Shown: positions 36,327 to 46,378, counted from the first letter of the stretch. The stretch: 64,000 nt of DNA from Microbulbifer sp. THAF38 (GCF_009363535.1 NZ_CP045369.1:2429001-2493000); one strand, 5' to 3'. The notes: generated from the letters alone by a model not told the origin. Translations and numbers: made by a program.

Positions 36327-37961
36327 TCAACGTTTAGAGAACGTTTTTAACTTAGCCCGTAGATTCTGCAGTTTTGTCTCATTCCAGCCTGGGGGCTCGG
36401 TCAGGGCTATCCAAGCGAGGGTATATCCCTCTGCAGAATAGCGGTGCCCAAAATCCTTCGGTGTCACCCCAACATTAAAGTCCGCCAACAACTGCAACAT
36501 AGTGACAACAGGAAACCAGCGCAGATCCGGAGAGACATCGGGCCCCCTCGGGTGCTCCAGCCAGTCGGGCCTGCGAAGCGCCGAGCGCCAATCAAAAAAA
36601 ACGATTGGATCACTGGCGTGCTGGAGAAAAGCGATACGGAATTTACCCCAGGGCTCTTGCCCCAAATAACCACCATATTGGTTGCCGAAGCGCACCACCT
36701 TCCCTCCCCTGAACTGGGGAAGCCAGGCCAGCGAGCCTGGATCGCGATTATCAGTAATCACCCTCCAGGCTTTCATACTAAAAGGGGGACCGGCCCAGAG
36801 CGCACCATCGATGGGGTTATCGATAATATCGTAGAACTCAAATGCGTCTTCAGACAGCTTTGCCCCCAAACTCAGTCCATATAGATAAAGCCTGGGGCGC
36901 TTACTCACAGGCAACTCTTTCCAGTAATCGTAAATCACCTTGAACAGTGAGCGTGCTGAGGTTCTGATATATTTATTGTCGGTAAATAAGGCGCTAGGAC
37001 CTGGTAAATATGAATACTGAAGCGCGACTGTAGCCACATCACCCCGGTATAAGAACTCAAGTGAATTCACGGCACCCGGGTCTATCCAGCCATCTCCCAC
37101 GGGAGTTGCGATCAACAAAATTTCCCGCTCAAATGCCCCGAGCCGCTTTAACTCCTCAAGCGCCAAGAGTGCACGTTGTTGTGGAGTATCCGCAGAATGT
37201 ATGCCCACATAAACTCTGATAGGGTCTATTCCTTCTCCAGCAACCTCCCGAATATCCTCGACAGTGGGTCCAAGCGTCAGAAATCGGCGCCCTTCATGCC
37301 CGACACTGCCCCAGGACAGAAACGAGTCCGCCCCACCTGTCTCACTGGGGTTCTCAGGGGGCGGCAGGTTCTCAGCAATAATCAAATCCAGCTTTTCAGA
37401 GATGATTGAAATCGTATATAGACCCGCTTGAAGCAGCACCCCACTCAACACGCTCCAATAAATCAATAGCGCAATAAGTAACCCGGTGAGCATTGCCACT
37501 CGCTCTGGAATAACCTCTTCCAACCGAGCAGACACCGCGAGAACTATCTTACGGAAACCTTTACCGATCATCCTGAAGATTAGAAACACACAGAACGCAA
37601 CAGCTCCGATCGTAACAGGGCCAATACCGGAAACCGATGGCATCCCCATTAATGAGCGCACCGAGTTCTGCCAGTCTGTCCCTTGCCAGAGAAACCCAAA
37701 AATCAGGCTGACGCCAATGAGAATCACCAAGATCCTCAATCTACGTTGTTGCTGATTAGTTAGCGGGGGATCAGGAATCTCTAAATACTTCCAAATCCGG
37801 CGGAAAAGCACGCCCAAAGAGTAGCCGATGGTGAAGGCGACGCCGGAAAGGATGCCCTGAACAAGGGAGCTGCGGGGAATTAGCGAAGGGGTTAGGCTCA
37901 GAGCGAAAAAAATTGCACCAAGCAACAAGCCAGCAAATGAAAAAGCAAGGGTTGTTCGCAT
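36327..37961 (-). CDS. membrane alpha/beta-hydrolase (Abhydrolase_9/DUF2319 type), copy 1
   Basis: A 544-residue protein. The N-terminal third has about five hydrophobic helices (first: ALSLTPSLIPRSSLVQGILSG), matching the membrane N-terminal domain of this family. The C-terminal catalytic domain has the nucleophile elbow YGLSLGAKLSE (Ser364), an upstream GDGWIDPGAVNSLEFLYRGD, and the late FLQHASDPIVFFDWR and FGHRYSAEGYTLAW with a probable catalytic His. These proteins are best known from actinobacteria and function is unknown. A same-length paralogue follows at 38046-39680, upstream in transcription. Confidence 0.85.
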   Translation of the reverse strand: MRTTLAFSFAGLLLGAIFFALSLTPSLIPRSSLVQGILSGVAFTIGYSLGVLFRRIWKYLEIPDPPLTNQQQRRLRILVILIGVSLIFGFLWQGTDWQNSVRSLMGMPSVSGIGPVTIGAVAFCVFLIFRMIGKGFRKIVLAVSARLEEVIPERVAMLTGLLIALLIYWSVLSGVLLQAGLYTISIISEKLDLIIAENLPPPENPSETGGADSFLSWGSVGHEGRRFLTLGPTVEDIREVAGEGIDPIRVYVGIHSADTPQQRALLALEELKRLGAFEREILLIATPVGDGWIDPGAVNSLEFLYRGDVATVALQYSYLPGPSALFTDNKYIRTSARSLFKVIYDYWKELPVSKRPRLYLYGLSLGAKLSEDAFEFYDIIDNPIDGALWAGPPFSMKAWRVITDNRDPGSLAWLPQFRGGKVVRFGNQYGGYLGQEPWGKFRIAFLQHASDPIVFFDWRSALRRPDWLEHPRGPDVSPDLRWFPVVTMLQLLADFNVGVTPKDFGHRYSAEGYTLAWIALTEPPGWNETKLQNLRAKLKTFSKR

Positions 37962-38045
37962 CCATGCCTGCCCGCGCGACCAAGATATTCGTCAAACTAG
38001 CACAGTACCTACCCCACCTGAATCAGCCTCGGCATTTCCATATTT

Positions 38046-39680
38046 TCAACGCACCGGGTAGGTTCTGAGCTTTTCCCGCAGACGCTTTAGCTCCTCATCG
38101 CTCCAGTCAGGTGGCTCCGTCAGCGCCATCCATGCGAGGAGATATCCATCGGGAGAATAGCGATGACCAAAAGCCAGTGGCGCAATCCCCAGATTCAGGT
38201 CTGCCAGCAGCTGAAGCATGGTGACGATTGGAAACCAGTGAAGATCGGGCGAGACATCCGGCCCCCGGGGGCGCTCCAGCCAGTCGGGCTTTCGTAACAT
38301 CCAGCGAAAATCGAAGAAAACAATGGGGTCACTGGCATGTTGTAAGAAGGCAATGCGGAAACGCCCCCAGGGCTCCTGCCCCAAATAGCCACCGTACTGA
38401 TTGCCAAAGCGCACAACCTCCCCCCCTCTAAATTGCGGCAGCCAGGCAGGAGTACCGGGATCACGGTTGTCCGTTATTGTGCGCCAGATACCGGAACCAA
38501 ACGGAGGCCCAGCCCAGAGTACGCCATCAATAGGGTCATCGATGATGTCGTAGAAATCAAAGGAGGCTTCAGACAATTGAGCGCCAAGGCTCAAGCCAAA
38601 AAGATATAACCTGGGGCGTGTTTCGACCGGCAAATCTTCCCAATATTCGTAGATCACCTTAAATAGTGCCCTAGCCGATTCCACGCCGTATCGGTTATCG
38701 GTTAAAAATGCAAAAGGGCTTGGCAGGTAGGAGTATTGTGTGGCGACACTAGCCACATCCCCCCGATATAGGTACTCCAAAGAATTCACCGCCCCAGGGT
38801 CCAGCCAGCCTTCACCGGTGGGGGTCGCGATCAGTAAAATCTCTCTCTCAAAAGCATTGAGGCGCTTCAGTTCGGCCAGGGCCAAAAAGGCCCGCTGTAA
38901 GGGGGTCTCTGCCGCACGCAGCCCAACAAAAACTCTGATCGGTTCTTTGCCCAAGCCGGCAACTTCACGAATGTCTTCAACGCTGGGCCCAAGTGTCAGA
39001 AACCGCCGCCCCTGATGTCCAACCGACTTCCAGGATAAAAGAGAATTGGCTCCCCCCACTTTATGTGGAGCCTCAGGTGCCTTTAGCCCCTCCGCAATAA
39101 CCTGGTCGTGCCTTTCCCAAATGATTGAGATGGTATGTAGCGTCGCTTTTAGAAGTACCCCATTCAAAATACTCCAGTACAGCGCTAGCGCTACTACTAG
39201 CCCCGTGAGCAAAGCCACCCTCTCGGGGATATGCCTGGCGAGGTGCTGGGAGACAGCGAGAATAATATGCCGAAACCCTCTCCCCAATAGCCAGAAAGTT
39301 AAGAAGATAAGCAGGGCCACCGACCCTACGGTAAAGGGACCAACCCCGGAAACTGGTTGCATACCCATCAGGGCGCGCACCGAGTTCTGCCAGTGAGCAC
39401 CCTGCCAGAGGAAAATAACGATCAGATAAATGCAGGCTACCAGCGCCAAGCGCTTGAGCACTTTACGCTGCCCGTGGTTCAGAGGAATGTCGGGAAGCTC
39501 AAGGTAGTTCCACAGCCAGTGCAAAAACACACCGATGACATAGCCGAAAGTGAATGATGTTCCCGCCAGAGCCCCCTGTATTAAGGTACTGCGTGGAGTC
39601 AGCGAGGGAGTGAGGGATAGAGCAAAGAGAATGGCGCCTAGCAATAGCCCCAGAACTGAGAAGGTTTTTGAGAGTCGCAT
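38046..39680 (-). CDS. membrane alpha/beta-hydrolase (Abhydrolase_9/DUF2319 type), copy 2
   Basis: Also exactly 544 residues and alignable to the neighbour by eye without gaps through the N-terminal part and around Ser364 (FGLSLGAQLSEAS). It keeps GEGWLDPGAVNSLEYLYRGD, FLQHASDPIVFFDFR and FGHRYSPDGYLLAW. The membrane region is more divergent than the catalytic one. The two genes are tandem, same orientation, 84 bp apart, which indicates a local duplication that has diverged for some time. Confidence 0.85.
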   Translation of the reverse strand: MRLSKTFSVLGLLLGAILFALSLTPSLTPRSTLIQGALAGTSFTFGYVIGVFLHWLWNYLELPDIPLNHGQRKVLKRLALVACIYLIVIFLWQGAHWQNSVRALMGMQPVSGVGPFTVGSVALLIFLTFWLLGRGFRHIILAVSQHLARHIPERVALLTGLVVALALYWSILNGVLLKATLHTISIIWERHDQVIAEGLKAPEAPHKVGGANSLLSWKSVGHQGRRFLTLGPSVEDIREVAGLGKEPIRVFVGLRAAETPLQRAFLALAELKRLNAFEREILLIATPTGEGWLDPGAVNSLEYLYRGDVASVATQYSYLPSPFAFLTDNRYGVESARALFKVIYEYWEDLPVETRPRLYLFGLSLGAQLSEASFDFYDIIDDPIDGVLWAGPPFGSGIWRTITDNRDPGTPAWLPQFRGGEVVRFGNQYGGYLGQEPWGRFRIAFLQHASDPIVFFDFRWMLRKPDWLERPRGPDVSPDLHWFPIVTMLQLLADLNLGIAPLAFGHRYSPDGYLLAWMALTEPPDWSDEELKRLREKLRTYPVR

Positions 39681-39865
39681 CCATGCTCGCCCGCAGGACC
39701 AAGGCCAGTTGTCAGCCTAGCACACACGTTCACAGCCCTCGCGAACCTTTTTCCCTCTTCAAGGCGCCTTCAACGGTATAAAAACGTGAAGAAGTCCAAG
39801 TGTTTTGGCATTTTTTCTGTTCTAATGGCCTGGCGTATTCGAACACTTAAATCGGAGAACAATAA

Positions 39866-40162
39866 ATGTTCAGCAGAAATCGCAACGGAGTGGCCCGAAT
39901 TGCTGGTACCGTGGCACTTCTTTTGGCATTTGGCGCTCAGGCAAAACCCCTGGAGATTCCTGTGGGCTCCCAGGGCAGTGAGCTGTCCTTTGGTGAGGCT
40001 CGCGGAATGAAGAAAAACGATATCAGCACGCGCCTGGGTGAGCCCCTCAGTATCAAGGGCCCAATTGGTGAGCCCGCTATTACCCGCTGGGAATACAGCG
40101 ACTTCTATGTCTTTTTCGAACGGGATACTGTGCTCCACACGGTGAAAAAGCCGCGCGGCTGA
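39866..40162 (+). CDS. small exported protein, conserved type
   Basis: A 98-residue protein with a signal peptide (AGTVALLLAFGAQA) after a basic N-terminus, preceded by GGAGAACAATAA. The mature part reads LEIPVGSQGSEL then GMKKNDISTRLGEP and ITRWEYSDFYVFFERDTVLHTV. The GEPxxxxGPxGxPxITRWxY pattern resembles short periplasmic proteins of pseudomonads and relatives with an OmlA/SmpA-like core. Function is unknown. Confidence 0.72.
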   Translation: MFSRNRNGVARIAGTVALLLAFGAQAKPLEIPVGSQGSELSFGEARGMKKNDISTRLGEPLSIKGPIGEPAITRWEYSDFYVFFERDTVLHTVKKPRG

Positions 40163-40379
40163 GATTGTATTGCATTGGGCTAGGCGTCAAATTCTTACCT
40201 AGCCCCTCCTCCCTTTCTTTGGCGAACAGCCCTGTTCCCCCTCCCCGGTACCTAAGGGACTGGATTTCCCCTCGGCAAAAGGTCAATATGCCCGCCGTAA
40301 CTTCACCTTGGTGGAGTGGTCAGCTTTTAGGCAAGTTGACAGAACACCACCTTCAGGACCAGCGAGAAACCGATAGAAA

Positions 40380-41786
40380 ATGACAGTAAAAGTCGAATCC
40401 GTAGATAGCCTATTGAAATCCAGCGGCCGCGAGGGCGAAGAAGTTCGCGTGCAAGGCTGGATCAGAACCCGTCGCGACTCCAAAGCCGGCCTTTCTTTCC
40501 TGGCGGTGCACGACGGCAGCTGCTTTGACCCTATTCAAGTAGTTGCAGAGAATCACCTGCACAATTACCAGTCTGAAGTACAGCGCCTGACCACCGGCTG
40601 CGCGGTGGATATTATTGGCACCATCAAGCCTTCAGAAGGCAAGGGCCAATCGATTGAGTTGTTAGCTACCGAAGTTCAAGTGGTCGGCTGGGTGGAAGAC
40701 CCGGACACCTATCCTATGTCCCCCAAGCGCCACACCATGGAGCACCTGCGCGAACATGCGCACCTGCGCGTTCGCACCAATGTCAGCGGCGCGGTGGCCC
40801 GTGTGCGCAACTGTATTGCCCAGGCAATTCACCGCTTCTACCACGAGAACGGCTTTAACTACGTACACACGCCCATTCTCACCGCCTCAGATTGTGAAGG
40901 TGCCGGTGAAATGTTCCGGGTCAGTACCCTGGACATGGAAAACCTGCCGCGCAACGAGCAGGGTGCCATTGATTACAGCAAGGACTTTTTCGGCGAAGAG
41001 AGCTTCCTCACCGTATCCGGCCAGCTGAATGTGGAGAGCTACTGCTTAGCTCTGTCCAAGGTTTACACCTTTGGCCCCACTTTCCGTGCGGAAAACTCCA
41101 ACACTACCCGCCACCTGGCCGAATTCTGGATGGTTGAGCCGGAAGTCGCCTTTGCCGACTTGGCCGATATCGCCGATCTGTCTGAGCAAATGCTGAAATA
41201 CGTATCCAAAGCGGTGCTCGAAGAGCGCGCCGACGATATGGCCTTCTTCGCCCAGCGTATCGATAAAGAGGCCATTAGCCGCCTGGAGAACATCATCGGA
41301 AATGATTTCGCCCGCATCAACTACTCCGATGCCATCGAAATTCTGGAAAACTGCAACGAGAAGTTCGAGTTCCCTGTATCCTGGGGCATCGACCTGGCCT
41401 CCGAGCACGAGCGCTACCTGGCCGAAAAGCACTTTAAGAAGCCGGTTATTGTTCTGAACTATCCGAAGGACATCAAAGCCTTCTATATGCGCATGAACGA
41501 CGACGGCAAAACCGTGGCCGCCATGGATGTACTGGCTCCCGGTATCGGTGAAATTATCGGTGGTGCCCAGCGTGAAGAACGACTGGAAAAGCTCGACGAG
41601 CGCATGGACGAAATGAACATCCCCAAAGAGCACCTCGATTGGTACCGCGACCTGCGCCGCTACGGCACAGTGCCTCACGCGGGCTTCGGTCTGGGCTTCG
41701 ATCGTATCGTCTCCTACGTGACCGGTATGGGTAACATCCGCGATGTTATTCCCTTCCCCCGCACACCCAAGAACATCTCGTTCTGA
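40380..41786 (+). CDS. asnS: asparaginyl-tRNA synthetase
   Basis: A 468-residue class II aminoacyl-tRNA synthetase of bacterial AsnRS length. The N-terminal OB fold ([20 protein letters not shown]) binds the anticodon; motif 2 is [25 protein letters not shown] and motif 3 is [27 protein letters not shown] and [12 protein letters not shown] distinguish AsnRS from AspRS. It charges tRNA-Asn in the cytoplasm. It ends 8 bases before a strong terminator stem. Confidence 0.97.
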   Translation: MTVKVESVDSLLKSSGREGEEVRVQGWIRTRRDSKAGLSFLAVHDGSCFDPIQVVAENHLHNYQSEVQRLTTGCAVDIIGTIKPSEGKGQSIELLATEVQVVGWVEDPDTYPMSPKRHTMEHLREHAHLRVRTNVSGAVARVRNCIAQAIHRFYHENGFNYVHTPILTASDCEGAGEMFRVSTLDMENLPRNEQGAIDYSKDFFGEESFLTVSGQLNVESYCLALSKVYTFGPTFRAENSNTTRHLAEFWMVEPEVAFADLADIADLSEQMLKYVSKAVLEERADDMAFFAQRIDKEAISRLENIIGNDFARINYSDAIEILENCNEKFEFPVSWGIDLASEHERYLAEKHFKKPVIVLNYPKDIKAFYMRMNDDGKTVAAMDVLAPGIGEIIGGAQREERLEKLDERMDEMNIPKEHLDWYRDLRRYGTVPHAGFGLGFDRIVSYVTGMGNIRDVIPFPRTPKNISF

Positions 41787-41787
41787 T

Positions 41788-41817
41788 GAAAAAGCCCCGC
41801 TCTGCGGGGCTTTTTTC
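41788..41817. terminator. bidirectional intrinsic terminator (asnS / GMC oxidoreductase)
   Basis: Stem GCCCCGC (41794-41800) with GCGGGGC (41804-41810), loop TCT, followed by TTTTTT; on the other strand the same stem is followed by TTTTTC. It serves asnS on the plus strand and the oxidoreductase gene ending at 41845 on the minus strand. Confidence 0.95.
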
Positions 41818-41844
41818 TTGCACTGGCAAAAAGCTCACTCCCGA

Positions 41845-43806
41845 TCAGGTCGATAGGCCTATCGCCGATGCAATAATGTCATCACTGGCCTTCTCACTGA
41901 TCATATAGACCGGCACTACAATAAAGAAGCCGGGAATACGCGGAAATACCGAAGCGTCTACCACTCGCAAATTATTGGTGCCATGCACACGGAATTTACT
42001 ATCGACCACAGCCATAGGGTCGCTGGACGGTCCCATTTTGTTTGAGCAGGAAGCGTGATGTCCCCACGCCTGATTTTTCACAAACTGACCAATCTGCTGA
42101 TCGGTCTGTGCCTCACTACCGGGCAATAGCTCTTTGGATACACGCTTGCTAACAATCGGGCCGGACATAATATCCCGGGAAATTTTTACTCCCTCGACCA
42201 CCGCCTGCAGATCCTCCTCAAAGGCCCCACTCCCCTCATCAAAATAGTGAAAATTAATTTCCGGAGTATCTTGCGGATTTGCTGAACGCAAAGTTACCCG
42301 CCCAGCAGTATTATTGGTGTGACCTTTAAGTACAATCCAGGAAAAGCGATCTTTGTACTCCCTCAACGCCTGGGAATAACCTGGGAAGTAACCATGAAAG
42401 TCAGAGGGCGCGCCAAAAATAAACAAATCAGGATCTGGTAAATCGGGGCGAGAGCGCTTCACCAAGGACAGTACAGGGCCATTGCCACTATAAGGACCTT
42501 TATTCAACCAGCCGTAGCGATATCGGTTTAAACAGGGGTCGCCCTGCTCGCCCCAGGTACAATCTTTGAGCAGTGCCAGATCCTCAGCCATCTCACTCAC
42601 GACGCCCACCTCGTAGCGATCCTGCAGGTTTTCACCGACACCAGGCAAATCTACTACCTGATCAATACCATGCTGGAGCAGCTCTTGGCTTGGGCCAATT
42701 CCAGATAACTTCAATAGTTGAGGGCTGTTAAATGCACCTCCAGACAGAATCACTTCCCTACTGGCCCTTACCTGGCGCATTACGCCAGCCGAGCCCGAAC
42801 CATCATGATAGGGGTCCGCCTGATAGAGACTCGCCCCTTCCATAAACTCCACACCAACAGCTGTTTTTCCATCAAACATCACCCGGGTTGCCAATGCATT
42901 GGTGCGTATATGCAACAGGCTCGGATAGATACTTTGGGTGTCCAAAAGGTGCTCGCGGACACTCTTGCGACGACTTCTACTATCTGCAGCCATCGGGGCA
43001 ATAAAAGGACCTTCCTGCCCTGAGGCTACATCCCAGTGATTTATATCCAAGCGCAGGTTGCCTGAAATAATCTGTTCGAGAGCGCCCTCTAACCCATATT
43101 TCGCCAACGCCGCCTTGACAATTTTTAATATCGCCGGGTCTTCCAGCAATAAAGCAGGGTTACCTCTATTGGTAGGCAACCATCCATCAAAGCCATGGCG
43201 AGAGGGGTTCGAAAAAATGGGACGGGGAATATACTGGCAACGTTCAAGCCGCTCAAAATATCGCCGCATATTGCCGCTTGCCCAACTACTATCCCCGGTG
43301 GCCTGGGCGATGCGATCAAAGTCATTATTATGAGGATAAACTGTAATCAGCGCATGATGTGTGGTGCAGCCACCTATGGTACTGGCCCGAGGATATAAAA
43401 TACCTTTGCCCGGGATATATTTGTCATCCAACTGCTGTTGATTGATATCCCCATAGTGTTTAACGAAAAAGTCCCAGCTCAGCTTGCGGTCCTCGGATGC
43501 AAATGGGTGCCAGGCGGGAATATTATGAGTGTCATCACTAGGGTCATTAGCACCAGCTTCAAGCACCAATACTGAAAAACCGGCTCTTGCGAGGTTTGCT
43601 GCCAGCGGTCCGCCACCTGCGCCTGAACCAACTATCACATAATCGTAAGTATCATAAAACTGGTTGGAACTGCCTGAAAATGCTGAGCCCAATCCGGAAG
43701 TAACAGCCCCAGCCGCCAAACCCGCTTGAATAGCGCGCTTGGTAAAAGTTCTTCGGCTAACGCCTTCCGTACCCTTTCTTTTGTCGGGTGTTTTTTTTCT
43801 ATCCAT
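41845..43806 (-). CDS. GMC-family FAD oxidoreductase, Tat-exported
   Basis: A 653-residue protein. The N-terminus carries a twin-arginine motif (SRRTFTKRAIQAG) and a hydrophobic Ala/Gly stretch, so it is probably exported folded. The FAD-binding site is YDYVIVGSGAGGGPLAANLARAG, followed by GGTTT-like STIGGCTTHHALI. The C-terminal catalytic region has WGHHASCSNKMG (active-site His) and GTNNLRVVDASVFPRIPG. GMC enzymes oxidise alcohols, sugars or sterols. It stands alone with a long upstream spacer, and no cytochrome or gluconate-dehydrogenase-like subunit lies beside it. Confidence 0.9.
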   Translation of the reverse strand: MDRKKTPDKRKGTEGVSRRTFTKRAIQAGLAAGAVTSGLGSAFSGSSNQFYDTYDYVIVGSGAGGGPLAANLARAGFSVLVLEAGANDPSDDTHNIPAWHPFASEDRKLSWDFFVKHYGDINQQQLDDKYIPGKGILYPRASTIGGCTTHHALITVYPHNNDFDRIAQATGDSSWASGNMRRYFERLERCQYIPRPIFSNPSRHGFDGWLPTNRGNPALLLEDPAILKIVKAALAKYGLEGALEQIISGNLRLDINHWDVASGQEGPFIAPMAADSRSRRKSVREHLLDTQSIYPSLLHIRTNALATRVMFDGKTAVGVEFMEGASLYQADPYHDGSGSAGVMRQVRASREVILSGGAFNSPQLLKLSGIGPSQELLQHGIDQVVDLPGVGENLQDRYEVGVVSEMAEDLALLKDCTWGEQGDPCLNRYRYGWLNKGPYSGNGPVLSLVKRSRPDLPDPDLFIFGAPSDFHGYFPGYSQALREYKDRFSWIVLKGHTNNTAGRVTLRSANPQDTPEINFHYFDEGSGAFEEDLQAVVEGVKISRDIMSGPIVSKRVSKELLPGSEAQTDQQIGQFVKNQAWGHHASCSNKMGPSSDPMAVVDSKFRVHGTNNLRVVDASVFPRIPGFFIVVPVYMISEKASDDIIASAIGLST

Positions 43807-44479
43807 ACTGGTTATTCGCTCTAACGTTTTTAAGATTGCATTGAGTGCTTGGGAGTGTGAAAACGGTACAACTTGGTAAAACCAACCACTGGAAAACCAC
43901 CACTAAAGCTCCTCAAGCCTATCTACAGCAGCCCTTTAAGCAATCATGGAAGCACTGTTTTAAAACGGGCATCTCAAAAACAGACAAATAACAAGACTCA
44001 AAATAAAACGGGCACCTCCCTATACCCAAACCATCACAGCTTCCACTCAAGAAACTGCAACCCATAAATAGAAAAAACTTGACTCATCAAAAAATTCTTC
44101 TCAGAAAGTTATCAATCACTAACATTACCAACAGTTCAAGCTACAAATCGGCGGACAAAAAGCCACCCTGTTATTAGGCGGTTTTATTTGATTATTTTTT
44201 GCGCCCAATCATCCCTAGGTTACAAATAGCGACAAACAATCAATCGGTGAGAAAAAAACACACGAAATTTTTCAAATTTTATACAATATTGCTACAAAAC
44301 GACCGTACTTGTTGCGCCAAACGCTGAGGCGCAGTTATGATTGAGATCAACAAGCATAAAAAATAAAAGAAATATTTTTGTTTTTAGAATCAGGAAGAAC
44401 CAAAAACAAGATGTTTAGCTGAAAAAACGTCAATAACAACAAAAACACCAACCCCGACAGTTTTTATAGGGAGAGCAAG
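43807..44479. other. long AT-rich intergenic region
   Basis: About 670 bases between the oxidoreductase gene and the unrecognised gene at 44480. I see no credible gene; a 64-codon frame at 43873 has no ribosome site and a low-complexity product. The stretch is rich in A and T, with an imperfect stem GCCACC...GGCGGT around 44161-44187 followed by T-rich sequence that could end a transcript on the plus strand. Confidence 0.45.
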
Positions 44480-44857
44480 ATGTCCCTCAGAGAAATGTAT
44501 ATCGACTCAAATTTCCTACCTAAATTTGGCCGCTTCGAGCAGGAAGAAAACTTCGAATTTCTCACATCCAAACTGGATACAACCTTCCTGAATAACAGAA
44601 CTATTGTTATTGCAAACGGCAAAGGGATACGGGTCTTTGACCAAAAAAGTATCAATCAATCAAACCTGAATGGTTGGGTCTGTCGCTTTACAGCGAGCAC
44701 AAAACTCCCTAACGGCATTAAAATTACCGAGCACACCTCTGGTCAATATTTTATTTCCCCTGAAAGAAACATGACTACTGAGCGCTTTATAGAACTCCTC
44801 AAGGAAATGTCTCTCAGCGCAATAACATTATTTAAGCATTCTGATAAAGCAGTTTAA
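44480..44857 (+). CDS. unrecognised small protein with Tse2-like pattern
   Basis: A 125-residue cytoplasmic protein with a good ribosome site (GGGAGA five bases before the ATG). Nothing is firmly recognised. The C-terminal two thirds follow an order I associate with the Tse2 toxin fold: IANGKGIRVFDQ, then NGWVCRFTASTKLPNGIKI, then SGQYFISPERNMTTERFIELL. Tse2 has a corresponding GTSVFD, DIPPDLKV, THYTIMPAKPM. The usual His of the HY pair is Gln here. The gene is isolated in AT-rich sequence with no obvious immunity gene. The link is suggestive and rests on memory of the family. Confidence 0.6.
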   Translation: MSLREMYIDSNFLPKFGRFEQEENFEFLTSKLDTTFLNNRTIVIANGKGIRVFDQKSINQSNLNGWVCRFTASTKLPNGIKITEHTSGQYFISPERNMTTERFIELLKEMSLSAITLFKHSDKAV

Positions 44858-45150
44858 ACCCAAATACAAGTGGACATCACTCTGCCACCCTCGATGGGAC
44901 AAAGTTATATTTAGTATCACATAGCATTTTTTAAATAACATACACCCAATAAGGAGCATTTCTCATTCAACTTAAAGGTGCTCGGCAATAGATTTCTTTT
45001 TGTAAAACATCAAAGCAAGTATAACCACATAATTATAAAAATTTTGGTGCACCCAAACACCAATAAGAATTTACTGCCCGCATTAAATATTAACACTAAA
45101 AAAACATAAAAAGCTGTATATCCCTCTATCTACAAGAAAGGAGAATAGAA

Positions 45151-45792
45151 ATGCCCAACCTTGTCCGCAGCCGCAACAATGCAACTAGCTGCAACGATAT
45201 GTTAGGTGATCTAAGCGCTGCCCTTGGCGTCACCCAAGCAAATATGCGCTGTATTGGTGTAATGATACAGGCAGGGAAAACACTAACTTCATTTAGCAAT
45301 ATTAAGAAGACTATAGGCGGCGGGCACGTTTCACCATTTGTAGTGAATGCCAACGGACTGCAAAGCTGGGATGAGATCTGTGGTAACAGCTGGCAGGTCT
45401 GGGCACAAAATTCTGCCTCCGGCGAAACGCACGGCACTGTCAATAATGTTATGTTTTATCCAAGTTCAGCAAATGATGTCACTATTTACGTGCACCCCGC
45501 CTCTGATACTGAAGTTGCAACTGTTGTCAACAGAGCCCAACAGCTATTAAATTCCACCAGCCTCGTCTACAACCATAATCCAACTCTGACATCCAACTTC
45601 CCAACCTCCGGGGACTGCGTTACCAAGAGCGCATGGGTAATGGGAGCCTTTTCTTATTCAAAGCCCATGCAGGGCGCAGTCACTCCCTGGGGGCAGGCCG
45701 TTATCTATGAAGCCTACACGTCTCCGGTCAACTTTATGAGTAAATGGGTTAAGATCAAAAACAAAGGTTGTAAGCTTGGAGTGATGAACTGA
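45151..45792 (+). CDS. unrecognised 213-residue protein
   Basis: Preceded by the strong ribosome site AAAGGAGA, so translation is likely. There is no signal peptide or membrane helix. The sequence is rich in Ser, Thr, Asn and Val, with five Cys spread along it (SCNDM, RCIGV, ICGNS, DCVTK and GCKLG). It reads as a beta-rich domain (VNNVMFYPSSANDVTIYVHPA) and a C-terminal half with WVMGAFSYSKPMQGAVTPWG. I do not recognise a family. It lies 293 bp behind the Tse2-like gene with the same orientation. Confidence 0.68.
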   Translation: MPNLVRSRNNATSCNDMLGDLSAALGVTQANMRCIGVMIQAGKTLTSFSNIKKTIGGGHVSPFVVNANGLQSWDEICGNSWQVWAQNSASGETHGTVNNVMFYPSSANDVTIYVHPASDTEVATVVNRAQQLLNSTSLVYNHNPTLTSNFPTSGDCVTKSAWVMGAFSYSKPMQGAVTPWGQAVIYEAYTSPVNFMSKWVKIKNKGCKLGVMN

Positions 45793-45973
45793 TTTCTTCC
45801 CACGAGATAAATCCTCTATCAGGAAACCTACAGCTGTAGCCCGGCGGAGAATTTAATGAGTCTATTTTTCTTTTGCCGGGTTGCTATCGACCACATCGAG
45901 CGGGAATTATTCGATGCTATAGTTAGTTCAGACGATATCATCCCCCTAGCAACCAATACTAGAGAAGCATCTG

Positions 45974-46243
45974 ATGGTTTACCTATTTATGCAGGCTTCA
46001 GTGAAGGATTTTGATAAATGGCAAAAAGTTCTTACAGATTTCATGCCAATATTGAACCAGATGGGCGGTACAAACACATCAGTGTATCAAGAGGTGGGTA
46101 ATCCTAGTAATTTAACTGTTATCCACGAATTCACCTCCAAGGAGAAAGCTGAAGCTTTCGTTAATAGCGTTGAGCTACATGAGTCTCGCAAAGAGGCTGA
46201 AGTCATTGGCACTCCTAAGATTTGGTATACAAATAAGCTATAA
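45974..46243 (+). CDS. antibiotic-biosynthesis-monooxygenase-like dimeric alpha-beta barrel protein
   Basis: An 89-residue ferredoxin-like dimeric barrel: opening strand MVYLFMQASVKDFDKWQKVL, a central SVYQEVGNPSNLTVIHEFTSKEKAEAFVNS and ending IGTPKIWYTNKL. This matches small ABM-like proteins whose role is unknown. Its start lies inside a short upstream frame with no support. The gene is followed after about 24 bases by a hairpin that separates it from the convergent esterase gene. Confidence 0.75.
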   Translation: MVYLFMQASVKDFDKWQKVLTDFMPILNQMGGTNTSVYQEVGNPSNLTVIHEFTSKEKAEAFVNSVELHESRKEAEVIGTPKIWYTNKL

Positions 46244-46266
46244 AAAGACTATTTTCATATAGCAAA

Positions 46267-46286
46267 AGGCCTTCAGATAAAGGCCT
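46267..46286. terminator. palindromic hairpin between convergent genes
   Basis: AGGCCTT at 46267-46273 pairs with AAGGCCT at 46280-46286 over a 6-base loop. On the minus strand it is followed by TTTTGC, on the plus strand by CCTACTT. It probably helps end both the monooxygenase-like and esterase transcripts. Confidence 0.5.
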
Positions 46287-46378
46287 CCTACTTGATAAGA
46301 TTACGCCGATCAATTCATTAGCAGAGAATACATCAGATCAAACTATACCTTAATTGCCTTATTCAAACTCACGAAATA

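Noticed and set aside
43873..44067. 64-codon frame in the AT-rich spacer
   Set aside because: Low-complexity Asn/Lys/Ser product, no ribosome site.
45856..46014. 52-codon frame beginning MSLFFFCRVAIDH
   Set aside because: No Shine-Dalgarno site and it overlaps the start of the monooxygenase-like gene; no recognisable product.
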